From assembly GCA_028532985.1 (NCBI GenBank), contig JANCIK010000013.1, forward strand, positions 2,666,001 through 2,730,000: 64,000 nucleotides of DNA, given 5' to 3'. Source of the DNA: Stropharia rugosoannulata (lineage: Eukaryota; Basidiomycota; Agaricomycetes; Agaricales; Strophariaceae). How positions within the stretch are numbered: position 1 is the first letter of the stretch; each line of letters starts with the position of its first letter. Positions 20,440 through 31,741 of this stretch are shown here, in pieces. The notes under the pieces are model-generated. The model was given only the letters and a program-made list of their open reading frames with translations. It was not told the DNA's origin and made no database searches. The translations under genes and the position numbers were made by a program.

Positions 20440-23322
20440 CTAGAGGTGTTGCAGAACATAACTAACGTCGTCCACAGTGTTCAGCCAAGAACGCTTTGTA
20501 TCTTCAGACAGATCTGTCGCAGTTCCCCAGAAAAAAAGGCCAGCCATTACGCTGAGCAACCCATTAACGCCCCGACATCTGACGGGCTCCCAGTCTCTCG
20601 CAGCATCAGCAGGCTCTCGTTGTTGTTTATCAAGCGCAACCCTCCACTTTGGCTGCAAATGCGACCACCAGGCGGTAAATTCCGTTTCGAATCGAGCAGC
20701 GTCAACAACCGGTTGGTATTGTGGATTACGTGCCCGACGAATCCAGTCCGATATCGTTTGCGGTCTACGTGTTGCGGGGAGGTTTGAGACGTTCTTGTCG
20801 CCTTTGGCTGAATCTTCCTCAAACCTCAGCCATTGCTCAATGAGCAACTTCCATTCTGGGCCTAAAGAGTCTCGCTCCAGCAACTCAAGCGCCTTCGTAA
20901 CCCAAGGCTTTCTAGTATGGATGCCTTGAGCAGGGTCCGTAGACTTCCTTGATCTCTTCGTGCCCTCGAGAGGTGGCTCAGATGCAATGTCGCGCTTCCT
21001 CTTGTCCCTCCTTATTTGATTCGCATCCGAACTGATTGACTGGGAGAAATTAGGAATGGCAATCGCTCCGAGAGTGCATTGACCTGGAACTGATGAGTCC
21101 GTGTTTTCATGGTCCGGAACCGGGGTAGCATCAATCGGCGTCACAGTCATAGTAATACGACCCATGTCCATAGCCGCCCCATTGCGTACTGAATCGGTGG
21201 TTGGGATCTGGGCATCATCCGTGCTAGCAGAAGACGCAACATTGTTGTCCTGTGACCTTACATCGGAATCCGACCCACACTCCACGGAAATGTTTGCTTG
21301 ATGTGGCATAAGAGACTGCAAAATCTGTACGGGGGAAGTATTTTCTATAAGGGCAGTGTATTGTGTAGTCGAAGCATCTTCTGTAAGAGCGGCCTCTAGT
21401 ACTTGCGAGCATGGCTGAGAGTCTTTCGCAGAATTCAACTCGCGCTGTTGAGAAGAATCGTTCGCATGGAAGGGCATAGGAGAGTGCAAAGAGATGTTAG
21501 AGTCTTGGAGGGGGGGCGCTTCCGCAGGCACAAGGACTCCGGCGTCGGGCGCAGCAGGAGTAGGGCTGGACTGTCGGCTTGGGACAGGCGATGGCGCACG
21601 AGATGAAGGGGCTTCCGTTGCTTCCTCACGCGAATCCAATGCGGCACCGTTGGTAGCGGGCAGCGCATTCGGCGTGGCACTGGCACTGACGTTGTTCCCT
21701 GGAGCAGCGGACTTCTTCTTTCCCTTGGGTGGTCCAACCTTGAGGACGTTTGGAATCGATACACTGGATGTCGACGACTGAGAGCCTTGCGAAGTAGAGC
21801 TTGCTGCTGAAGCCTTTGTCTTTGTTCTTACTGCAGACTTGTCCCCGCCGTTGTCTCCAGTGCTAGTTGCCGAGGCAGTCGTAGACGTCTTCGTCTTTTT
21901 CCTCCCTGAAGACTTTGCCCTGCTATCCTTTGCAGCACTAGGCGTTACATCCGAAGGTGGCGTTGTTTGCTGATGAGGCGCGACCATTCTAACATACGTT
22001 TCATTGGCTGCCCGGCTGCCATTGTCAAACATATGCACCTCAACGTTCACATATTCTTCTGCGCCAGCAAGGCCAGCAAAACTTCCTTGTGCCGTTTCAG
22101 GAAGAGCGTGCTCTCGACCGTCGCGAAGCGCTAAAGACAGGCGAGGGATAAGAAAACCTCGAACATATTCAGGTCAGGATGGATTGGCTTACAGTAACAT
22201 TTCCTTAGAAAGCGTCCAAAGGTAGGAACAACAAAGTCCTTGTATGCGGCTCTTTCTGAGCGACCAAAATTCATTTTTACGGTTCCACTAATGACGCCAG
22301 AGTGGACGCTGCAGACAAATAGTAAGTTAAGCAGACATAATGATGTTTGATTGAGGGTAGAGGTAATTACCTGACCATGTTCAAGCGACCCCCATCTGCA
22401 GGCTCGGGCCCTCCTGCAATAAATGAAGCCTTCCAGCCAGTGTGCTCAGCAATTAGGTCAAGGATGGGCTCGATAAATTGAGGTAAGGCTTCAATAACCC
22501 TAAAGATTCGTTGCAAGATTAGCACAGATTTGTGAGATGGGCGAGATAATAATTGCACCTTTGTCTATCTTCTGGAGCAGTCGAAGCACCAGATGTGAGA
22601 GCTGCTTCTACTTTGTTGAGGGCCTCCTTATGTTCTTCTTCTGCTCATTCTGTCCACTCACGACGCTCATCTTCGGGTAAGAGCTCAAATAATTCCTTGT
22701 ATATTGAACTTCGGAGTGCGGTGTGCTGCTTAACTGGAATATTGCTTTCTAACACGTGTGTCTTAAATATGGGGTCGATTACTTCGCGGTTTCTAGGACC
22801 CCAGACATTGTAAGGCGTCTTTTGTCGTGGCTTCTGAACAGTATTCCCGGAGATCCTGGCCATCAAGATGGCCATAGGATCAGTAGAGCCAACGGAGTAA
22901 GAAGTCTTGTGGCTATTGGTCTTATTGTACACATATTGAAGTCTGCGCTTTATTTGCTAAAAGCAATGTCAGTATAGTTAAATGAAGAGATGATTTCATT
23001 AACAAACCTCCTTCCTCATTTTGATCTCGGTACATTGGAGCTCGAAGACGCGTTGAGCGCGCAGTCGACCTTCGGCATTGGAAGGTTCTACTAAAGCAGG
23101 GGCAAGTTCAGGGTCTGGCGCATCGTCGTCTACAGCATCCAAAGATTCCTGAGAGGGTTCTTCACTATGCGGGAGGGTAATTGGAAAACGTTTGAAGTAG
23201 CGCCGTTGAATGTCAGCAACCGCATCCGCCACAAATTTCCCTTTGACCGCAGAGGCGTAGTAGTTGCTTTGCGCGTCCAGAAAAATTCTGCGCTGCCCTT
23301 TGAACGCCCCGGGATTGACCAT
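20440..23322 (-). pseudogene. Large mushroom-specific protein of unknown function, one in-frame TGA
   Basis: Five or so minus-strand exons with short introns. Start MVNPGAFKGQRRIFLDAQSN at 23322. The order continues ADAVADIQRRYFKRFP, QIKRRLQYVYNKTNSH, TPYNVWGPRNREVIDPIF, ELFELLPEDERREWTE, then TGA at 22647-22645, then AEEEHKEALNKVEAALTSGA in the same frame, STAPEDRQR, VIEALPQFIEPILDLIAEHT, GWKASFIAGGPEPADGGRLN, KMNFGRSERAAYKDFV. After the intron at 22107-22130 the frame enters a 536-codon exon: Ser/Thr/Lys-rich, then RKPWVTKALELLERDSLGPE, an ISDWIRRARNPQYQPV block, FTAWWSHLQPKWR and a C-terminal NGLLSVMAGLFFWGTA. I recognise this as a family common in Agaricomycetes, with no known function. 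A standalone 536-residue reading of the last exon would miss the N-terminal half. Confidence 0.7.
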
Positions 23323-23728
23323 GCCACGATATTTTTTTAAAAAAAAAAGAGAAAAAGAGCATTGAGAGGATTAGTAGTGGTACTATGTTGTAGATGTTGC
23401 GAGACGGACCTTCCTCGTGTTGCTCAAAGTCCAGGGTACCATTTTCTGGAAGCTTTACACGAGATCGCCGAAGGACCCTTGCACTTGGGACCGCAGACCA
23501 AGAGCAGGCAGGTTGGTGCTGGTAGGCGCTACAAACACGAGATCTTGATGAGATCAGGTTTGCTTACGTTTGTTGTGTACATCAGTTTCGGTTCTGTTTA
23601 GCGACTATTGCATTTGGACGCACCTTACACCCTCCCAGCATGTTAAATACGGTCCCAAGCAACGATGAACCCCCAGCTTCAGCCGCACGCTCCAGCCTTC
23701 AATCTGCAGAATCTCTCCCTCCTCAACC

Positions 23729-24303
23729 ATGGACTCCACTCCCAACTCCATTGAGCAGCTCGCCGCCAACGCCACCCCCGTCGACGTTGTCGTCCCCCAC
23801 GAGGCCGCTCCAGCTCATGTTGCCGACGACCAGGCCGCGCCTCCTCTCCCCAACGAGCAGGAAGTGCCCGATTGCTATGACGGCCAGGAAGACTGCACTA
23901 CAAAAAAATCGTTCCGCACGTTTGTCAAATGCTTCAAAGGCGGGTACAAGATCACTACTGTTGTGGTGTCCACTCACACTTTTCACGCGACGGAAGACCG
24001 TAAGTGCACCCTCTACCTTCTAGGTCGCCAGCTAATCTTCTTCTAGGCCCCGAGTTTACTATGCGCACCACAAACAACTATGTTCGTCGCTCCATCACTG
24101 AGGAGATCCACGACGAGAAGGAAGTACGCGCCGCTGCTCGAGCTGTTCGCATCGCAAAACTCAAGGCCGCTGGCAGGTCCGTCGCCGAGACCTTCGTTGT
24201 CGGCAAGCGCAGCAAGAAGGGACGCTTCCGCCACACTTTCATCAGAGGCCAGTCACCCCGTGCTGTGCTTGGATCTGCATCCAACCCTGTTCTGGTCGAC
24301 TGA
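23729..24303 (+). CDS. Small two-exon protein of unknown function (175 aa)
   Basis: Exon 1 is 23729-23999 and exon 2 is 24047-24303, with a 47-nt intron (GTAAGT…TTCTAG); together they give 175 codons ending in TGA. The N-terminal half is acidic and Ala/Pro-rich (MDSTPNSIEQLAANATPVDV). It is followed by KKSFRTFVKCFKGGYKITTV, THTFHATEDR|PEFTMRTTNNYV, a charged helix (IHDEKEVRAAARAVRIAKLK) and a basic C terminus (VGKRSKKGRFRHTFIRGQSP). The splice restores one coherent frame. No family recognised; the Lys/Arg-rich tail suggests nucleic-acid binding (inference only). No stop or frameshift, so it may be functional. Confidence 0.6.
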
Positions 24304-25685
24304 TTGTTCTCCCTCTGCCTTGCCTCTGGATTGGTATATATTTTGCGCATTTTTCTCTAGCCCAATTCTTTCATACATTATCCTACTTTGGCCTGTTGTG
24401 TTTGGCAGTGAGACCACATTTGCAGTTCCCACCCCATGAATACCATGTTCCCTACATAGCTACGCCTCAATGAGTTAATACATCAGTTGTCCCTTCCTTT
24501 CGGTAGTCCTTACATGCAAATTTAAAACCTTGAGTCTCCTAAGTTTCTTGCTAAAAATAATTTACCTCATTGCTGTCTATCTACAAATAATGCCATGCAG
24601 TCTACATAACATCATAGTCTGCATAGCCATGTTTTTATTTATCCCAAACTTTGCCTAAGCAGAGTTTGCCGTGTTTACGTTTTGGCAGTAATTATTTAGC
24701 GGCTTAGCCTTAGATCCTACAACTTTTAGCGTCTCTGAGCTGGCAGTGAGACCCACCTTTGCCGGCTAGAATTTCCTTACAAGAAATTGGCCCTGTAAAC
24801 GTACACACTAATCATATTGTCTAGGAGTGTTCCTGTACATGTAAAAATCAGACAAGAACACGGTTTCAATGTAGAGGACTGGCGACGGTAACAACATGCA
24901 GTAGGGTCATCAGGCCTTGAAGCTTCTCGGTGCTTCTGTGATCCATCAGCAATTGTGTGGCTTGAAGGCAAAGTATGGACAAAGCCCCGTGTTATCATCT
25001 TGGTGGGTGATTACCAGCACTACTACGCTTGACGGCGTACATGCGCTACAGCCCCGTAATATCATCTGGGCCAATGTGTGTATGTGTCCAATACGCCGCT
25101 ATGACCCATATTGGCAACTGGATGGGAAATCATAGCGTAGTTTATTTTTTCAATTACAATGCTTGAGCGATGTGCTCACGGGTAATGTCAAAAACTCGTA
25201 CACCAATGTGGGCAAGCGTATATTACAAACATAGATTATACATGCTCAAGACAAGACTTTGCTCAGTTTTTCAAATGCACGCATAGATGCTGTCAAGCGT
25301 ATGCGGGCCTCAGGCTGAGATGTATTTGAAGTAGATTTGCATTTGAAAAATCAGCGCTCATAAATAATGTAACTGTGCCTCCGTTCAAAAACCGTTCTTG
25401 ATATAGCGCAACAATGCACCAGAGTAATACTGCATGAAAGATAAGCGAGTTTCCTGGGGCCCACCGGAGAATTTTGATAAGTGAAGACGGTCGACATAAT
25501 AAACACTCGGAGGGCGTACCACACCGGCACTTCGATGATTATGCCAGCTTCCCAAATCAAGACGTGCCCTCCGCGCGTGTGGTCAAAAAATACAAGAGGT
25601 TGCATGCGACAGAAGCCGAATGCGCAGTTCAATACGGCCTTTGCGCTTCCTGCGCGCATGGGAGCTGTTGAGGCAGTGAATTGGA
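24304..25685. other. Intergenic, no gene recognised
   Basis: Mostly AT-rich with short unrelated open frames. A motif GGCAGTGAGACC-CA-TTTGC occurs twice (near 24405 and 24742), suggesting a small diverged duplication. Confidence 0.45.
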
Positions 25686-25689
25686 GCGG

Positions 25690-26901
25690 TGAGAGGTCTA
25701 CTGCGTGGCTAGACTCGAAATCGCGAAACACAACACACACACACACCCAGCGGAGCGAGATCCTATCCCTTAGATCGAGCGAACGCCCTCAACTAAACGG
25801 CTAGTATAATCTATGCTCTGCTCTGGTTCCCGTTCTGGGCGTGCGATGCGCGCACCTCGTGTCCTCTAGTCTTTGTAATAGCAAGTAGTGCCTGCAAGTT
25901 CGTTTGTAAGGAGGGGTTTAATTCTAGTAAATCTCGGATAGAGCCCGGTTGCTAGTGGCGTGCGCTAGGCAAAATGATAAATGAAATAAGTTGTTTTTAG
26001 CGAACGGCTTCGCTGCGCGCACTTCCGGGTCCGGTGACCTCGTGCGATGCGCGGACTCTCCAAAGTCCAACAATCCAAGACTCTCCAAAGTCTTTCACCC
26101 GGCGGTGCAGTCTCACAGTCTAAACACTACAGTGCGAGTTTCCGTACACGGTTGTACTGACTCCTCACTGAGCTCTCCAAATGACCCGGTGGCCAGAAGC
26201 TATCCAATACTCCTATGATTCACAAATACTTCACAGTTAAAACCCTAACAAAAGCTAAACACAGCCCGCTGACGGCCTGGGACAGAACCCAGCACACAGA
26301 TCTAGTAGGTAGACAATTGCTTGCATTACTATAGACAAGAATACAGGTTTATATGCGATGCGCGCATGTGTACTAATAATCAGGTAAAGTAAATACTAGC
26401 AACGCGCGGCCAAAGGTCCGCGCATCGCATCTGGGCTCCCCTTCTAATGTCCTGGTCCCTTGGCATTCGCTGCGCGCATATTGTTTGCTCCCTTGGGCTT
26501 TTGCGCGTCTTTTGATGCGCGCCGCCACGGTCACATGATGTGTGGACTTAGGCAAATTCTGCCTTTGCGATGCGCGCACATGGGATGCGCGCACAGCCCT
26601 TCACACCGCCTTTGGTACTCGCTCAGCTGTACTCACACCGCACTTCGCTGGTGCTTAACCGTTCTACGCCGCTTCGATCGCTCGCACGGATGACCAGACT
26701 ATGCACTTTAAGCTGTGCAGCTCGCTGACCGATCCCTCTCGCAATACGGTGCGCACAGGCGCTCATAGTCATAAAGCGCGCTGATAGCTATAGACTACGA
26801 GTCAGGCTCCACTCTAGTCCCTCGGTGTTTTCCCGCGCGCAGCTATCCCACCAATGGAACTTCTGACTGTTTACACCCGTAGCCAAAAAGCAGCCCTGTC
26901 A
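25690..26901 (-). mobile_element. Solo LTR of a Ty3-type element (TG…CA, 4-bp flanking repeat)
   Basis: 1212 bp; on the minus strand it reads TGACAGGGCTGC…GACCTCTCA. It is flanked by GCGG on both sides (25686-25689 and 26902-26905), consistent with a target-site duplication. It is homologous to the LTRs at 48263-49475 and 53321-54537. This copy keeps most CpG sites, with GATGCGCGCA-type words at about ten positions. No internal region is adjacent, so it is a solo LTR. A 72-75 codon frame starting …NGFAARTSGSGDLVRC is shared with the other LTRs and is part of the LTR, not a gene. Confidence 0.85.
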
Positions 26902-26905
26902 GCGG

Positions 26906-27581
26906 CTCCGTGATCAACAGCGTCGTTGACCTCGAGCAGCCCCTCGGACTCTCACAAGTAAGGGGTTGGTGGAGCGCAGTTGGCGGAAGGTCTGGCCAGC
27001 TCTTCATGTGCGATGGGCTCGCAGTCCAGCGGATCTTCGCAAGTACTCAGGTCGTCTCTTGCCTTGCAGTCCAGTGCCCCATCGCGGTTGTTCTGGTAGG
27101 CATCTTTGAGGGTCCATCTATACCTATAGGGATCTGCGGCGCACCTTGCAAGCACAGGTCCTTATAGAGGACATCCATCCGCTGGAAGGATTAAAATTAG
27201 AAGAGTGAGGGCGCGAAAAAAAAGGCATGCGTAAGTCGATAGCCCGACCCCACAAGTCCCGGATGAGTCAGAAGGGGTGAAGTATTGAGACGGGCAAATA
27301 TGCTGAACGGCTGCTTGGGTAGGAGGATCAATGCGCTTGCCTGCGAATCCCGGATGAGTCAAGGGGTACTTGTGTGAGGAGGAGGGAGGGCACATCTGCA
27401 GGACGTACTGCAGGCAGATATAAAGATAAGATACAAAGATGTTTATCAATTATCAGACATATTACTTATCTTCGTGCCGCGTCGTGGATACATACACGTG
27501 ACAAGCATAAACATGCTCTGCTCAGTAAACGGCTTGCTTGCTCTGCCGCTTCCTTTCTGCTCTGCCGTCCAGTTGTTGTCT
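26906..27581. other. Upstream region of the KDZ gene
   Basis: No gene. A short direct repeat (AATCCCGGATGAGTCA / AAGTCCCGGATGAGTCA) occurs near 27345 and 27256. Presumed promoter for the rightward KDZ transposase gene. Confidence 0.4.
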
Positions 27582-30500
27582 ATGTCGTCCCGCCGCCTTG
27601 CTGAAAGCACATACAGGGATCGTATTCCCCTAGAAGACGACTATGAGCTGGTTCAGGCGCGAACATCGTCACGGACAGGACCCAATTCGTCGACTGTCAA
27701 CAACGAAGTTCTACTTATGTCCTCTGGATGGACAGTGGGGTCTAGCTGGGCGCCAGAGGAAAGCTTGAGTTTCTCTTTAGACCCCAGTGGAAGCTGGTAT
27801 GACGAAGAGTTAGAAGAAGACATCGGAAGCGTCATACAGCGATTAAGGGACCCAAAGGCTCGGAAAGTTAAGAGCCAGGAAGTGGTATGTCTGCCCCTCA
27901 TTTTCTCCTTCCGTGTTTGCTGACTTGGCGTTGTTTATTGAGGCACAGCTGAATGTGTTTTGGAAGGAGCACTCACGGGATAAATACCTCGACGAAATGC
28001 TGAGGTGGGAGGGCAGAGGCGATTTTGCTCGTGATGCTGGTTGCCCAGATTGCATCTCGAGGAGTGCTCTTTGCATCAGTGCAGCAGAATACAGATGCAC
28101 TGATTGCTTCTTGCCTGATCTCACATGCAGGGAATGCTTTATTCGAAGGCATCGCCTTAACCCGCTCCATAATGTCGAGGTATGTTTGAAATGCTTTAGG
28201 TTACGCCCTACTGAACTTCTTTTCAGCGCTGGAACGGTACCCATTTTACGAGAACAACATTGAAGGATATGGGGCATGTTATTTACCTTAATCACGCCAG
28301 CATGAGATGTCCTAGCCCCTCGCCTGGTAGAAGCAATTTTTATATCATTCACACCAACGGTGTTCATCACGTATCCCTCTGTTATTGTTCCTGTATGCGC
28401 GAGATCCCTGTAGTACTTCAACTACTTCGCCGGGGACTCTATCCCGCAAGTCAGAAGACTCCCAAAACCTGCGTTACATTTTCCCTACTTAAACTTCTGC
28501 AGATCTTTTCGCTAACCGGAAAGATCTCGACATACGATATGTATCGATCTCTCGAGAAATTGACGGACAACACGGGGACTCAAGGATATCGCACGCGTTA
28601 TAGACCGGTCATGCGATGCCTTACTCAGTGGCGCAATCTCAAGGCATTAAAGCGATCAGGACGCGGACACGAAGAGACGGGTGCAACTGGGACATCAAAT
28701 GGCGAGCTCGCCATACTCTGCCCTTCCTGCCCCCATCCAGGAATTAATCTCCCTGCAAATTGGGCGCAGGCACCAAAGGAGTTACGGTGAGTACACACAT
28801 TCTTCTTTCTCTGACCTTGTCTGACGGATGCTTTTGGCACTCTTCCTGATAGATATCTATATACGCGATTCGTATGCATGGATGCAAATTTTCGCCTCAA
28901 AAATCAGCTCGTGTCGAATTATTCGCAGGACCCAGGGCTTTGGAATGGCGGAGCCTACATGACGCCCCGAACTCCGTATGAGCAGTACGTGTTGAGTCAA
29001 GCGGACGTCGACAATGTATGTATTCGAACTTGTTTCTCCCATCCCCCCACACTGACATTGATTATCTTAAAAAGATCAACACCTGCGTAGCATTTCAAGC
29101 CCTTGCCAAGGCCACGACTCAGAATACCCGAGGACTTCGATACACAGGAGTAGGGCGGCTATGTGCGGGAGGAGCGAGATGGTCCTACCAAATACCGTTG
29201 TGAATCTTCAAAAAGGAGAAAGGTGTGTTCTATAGGTGCGTTTTACCTCTTTAAAAATACTCAATAGTGTCTTATCTTTCCGTAGGTATGCCAATATGGA
29301 CTGGGTTTTTGCTTCTGCAATTCAAGCAACCTCTCTGTTATTGGTGGCCATCAGTTACGACATAGCGTGTCAGTGGTTCACCAATATATTCAAGAGGATG
29401 CTCTCCTGGCCGCCTTCTCTTCGGCCACCGCCAGGTCTTCTCTTGAGGCCACTTATTCCGAAGTTTCATGAGCCGGCCCATATCGAGAAGGGGCATGAAC
29501 AATATTCTTACAATTTTGCAGATGGCGTGGGCTTAACTGACGGAGAGTGCCCAGAACGTGTCTGGGCATCTCATAACCCGCTAGCTGGAGCAACAAGGAC
29601 TACAGGCCCAGGAACTCGAGAAGACGTTCTCGACGATAACTTCGGCCACTGGAATTGGTCGAAGTATTGCTCAATGGGTAAGTGGACTGAATCAGTTGAA
29701 ATTGTCTTCGCCTCTCTCTAACATTGCTTTAAATCCAGGAAATACTATATTACAGCGGTGGAAAGCCGCCGTTTCGGATCGAAATCAGCAAAGGGAAGCA
29801 CATCGCGGGTTTACCGCCTCCCTTCCCGAAGACTCTGTTTCTTCGTGGGAGGGAATGTGCGTTGCATGGGATAATGACGCGTTTCCCAAATCTCGCCCTA
29901 ATCCATTTTTTGCTAACGAAGACGGTGCGAACTGCATGTCACATTTCTTAACGTCAGACTCATTTTTAACATAGATGTCTCGGAAGAAGAAATTCGGCAG
30001 CGATTAGGTGAAGAAGAGGCTGCGGTTCTACAGTCAACAGGCAGGGTTCCGCTTCATAAAACGTCAGCTACCTCGTTCTTAATCATGGGCTTAGAGCTGG
30101 AAGAATCGCAGTATGTAATCTCACTTTTGGCCTCATCCAATAAGCTAACCAGCGGGAAAGGCATAGGCTACGGGCCTATGCATTAGAGCAAGCCAATGTT
30201 CCCAGATCTCTCCAGACTTCTGCACTTAGGGACCAGTGCAAGCTTTTGACCAATCGAATACAGAACTGGGAATCCATACACCCAATCTACATGCCTGGAT
30301 TACTACAAATTCAAACTGATCTTGGGATGAATCCGTCTTCCGTCTGGAGCTCCCATCCAAACCCCGAAGAGGTGGAGCTGTGGCTCCCCTCTGCCATTTC
30401 TTCAGAACAACGTCGTGCTACTTGCATTGATGAGTTGCCCGAGAAAGAGCTGGAGCTTCGGGTAGCGCAGTGCAGGGCGAGTCTTCAAGGCCTGCGACAG

Positions 30501-31337
30501 GCGCTTCGAATCAAGACGCGTATGATATACTTCAAGAACAAGAATATTCGCGGCCAACGAGAGGGCACACGGTCTCGCTCGGTTATTGATCGAGTACATA
30601 AGCGTGCTATAGAATATGTCGAGAAGTATAGAACTGCAAGGGCGGCACGGGTGAAGCTTGACGGAGGTGGAGAGTGGGAGCTTGTGTTTCGAGAGCTGAG
30701 GAACAATGATGTTCGCGGATATTCGACCTCCAAGCTAAAGAAGGCCCCAAACCGTCAAGGTATATGGGAGGATGGACATGCTCCTCTTGAAGCAGACCCT
30801 GCTACAGACCCCGCAGAAGACGAAGAAGAATCGGATTTGGATTTAAATGAAGATGTGCAACTTCTGCCTAAGAAGAAGCGCAAATTGGGAACGGGCGAAA
30901 CGCGAAAGGAGCTGTCCTGGATATGGCAAAATGCGTATATTGCTCCCTTAGGTAACAACGACGACGATATACTCCGAGCAGAGTGGTCTCGCAGCCGTGC
31001 ACGGGTTCGGCGAGCAACAGAAGAAGTCCTGCTTCTTCGAGAGGAGATGCGACGTGTTATCGAGTTTTTGGAATCGAAGGCACTGATATGGGAGTCGAGG
31101 GCGGCAAAGCGCAAAGACATCAGCCCTGAGTTGGCGGAAGGAGCTGGGGCGTACGCTATAGAGCAAGCATCCTTACAGCGAGCTTTGTCTAGCTCGTTTC
31201 GCCAGCTGTGGGCAACGCCTCTTGGCGAAGTTGACACCGTTTTGCAGCAAAATTCCCCTCTCCAGCAAGCTGACGAAGGCGAAGATAATTCGGAAGATGA
31301 AGACATGAATGAAGGAGACAGCGAGGATGAAGAGTAA
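27582..31337 (+). CDS. KDZ (Kyakuja-Dileera-Zisupton) transposase, possible frame lesion
   Basis: Start MSSRRLAESTYRDRIPLEDD at 27582. Exon 2 (about 27947-28180) holds the KDZ-associated cysteine cluster: CPDCISRSALC, YRCTDCF, LTCRECFIRRHRLNPLHNVE. The core follows: YNFYIIHTNGVHHVSLCYCS-like block (28340-28390, as SNFYIIHTNGVHHVSLCYCS), GLYPASQKTPKTCVTFSLL, FVCMDANFRLKNQLVSNYS with a candidate catalytic Asp, NLQKGER|YANMDWVF, SYDIACQWFTNIFKRM, GLTDGECPERVWASHNP with a candidate Glu, and WNWSKYCSM. The C-terminal exon (30246-31337) is charged and coiled-coil-like (IWESRAAKRKDISPELAEGA), ending in an acidic tail. Near 29150-29175 the frame changes by one base between TGVGRLCA and MVLPNTVVNLQKGER, so this copy may be inactive unless spliced differently. 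KDZ elements encode cut-and-paste transposases and are linked to TET/JBP genes in mushrooms. Confidence 0.8.
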
Positions 31338-31581
31338 TGCATTTCCAGTACAAAAATTACTAGATAATTATATACTGTGCTTGTTGCATTGATTTTGATG
31401 TTTTCAGTCGAAAATTAACTGTAAATATGTAAGCATTTGAGCCAGCCTGGAAATAGCAGGCTGGGTCTCAATTTGAGGTCAATTTAGGCCTATTTTCTAA
31501 CTCAGCAGCATTGCTTGGGGGTTTACCCATTGCGAATGCTTTATAGCAGGTCTCATACATATGATTACCTAAGCAAAGGTC

Positions 31582-31680
31582 TGGTGGGCAATTGCCCAAG
31601 TGCTTGGGCAGTTGCCCATGTGGATATTTGAATATCTTTGGGCAACAGCCATTCCTTTATACATAAAAGTAACCACCATG
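31582..31680 (+). repeat. Dispersed repeat (inverted partner of 19996-20085)
   Basis: Contains the palindrome GGGCAATTGCCC (31587-31598), TTGGGCAGTTGCCC and GTGGATATTTGAATATCTTT. It is found in the opposite orientation near 20000, so the two copies bracket the 20.1-31.6 kb KDZ-containing segment. Confidence 0.6.
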
Positions 31681-31741
31681 GTTGCCTTGACAAGAGTTGT
31701 AGGATCAGTGTCAGCTGGTGCACCATCACCCTATGAAATTA

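Noticed and set aside
22999..24350. Antisense frames opposite the 23729-24303 gene
   Set aside because: Codon use and splice structure support the plus-strand two-exon gene; the antisense frames are shadows.
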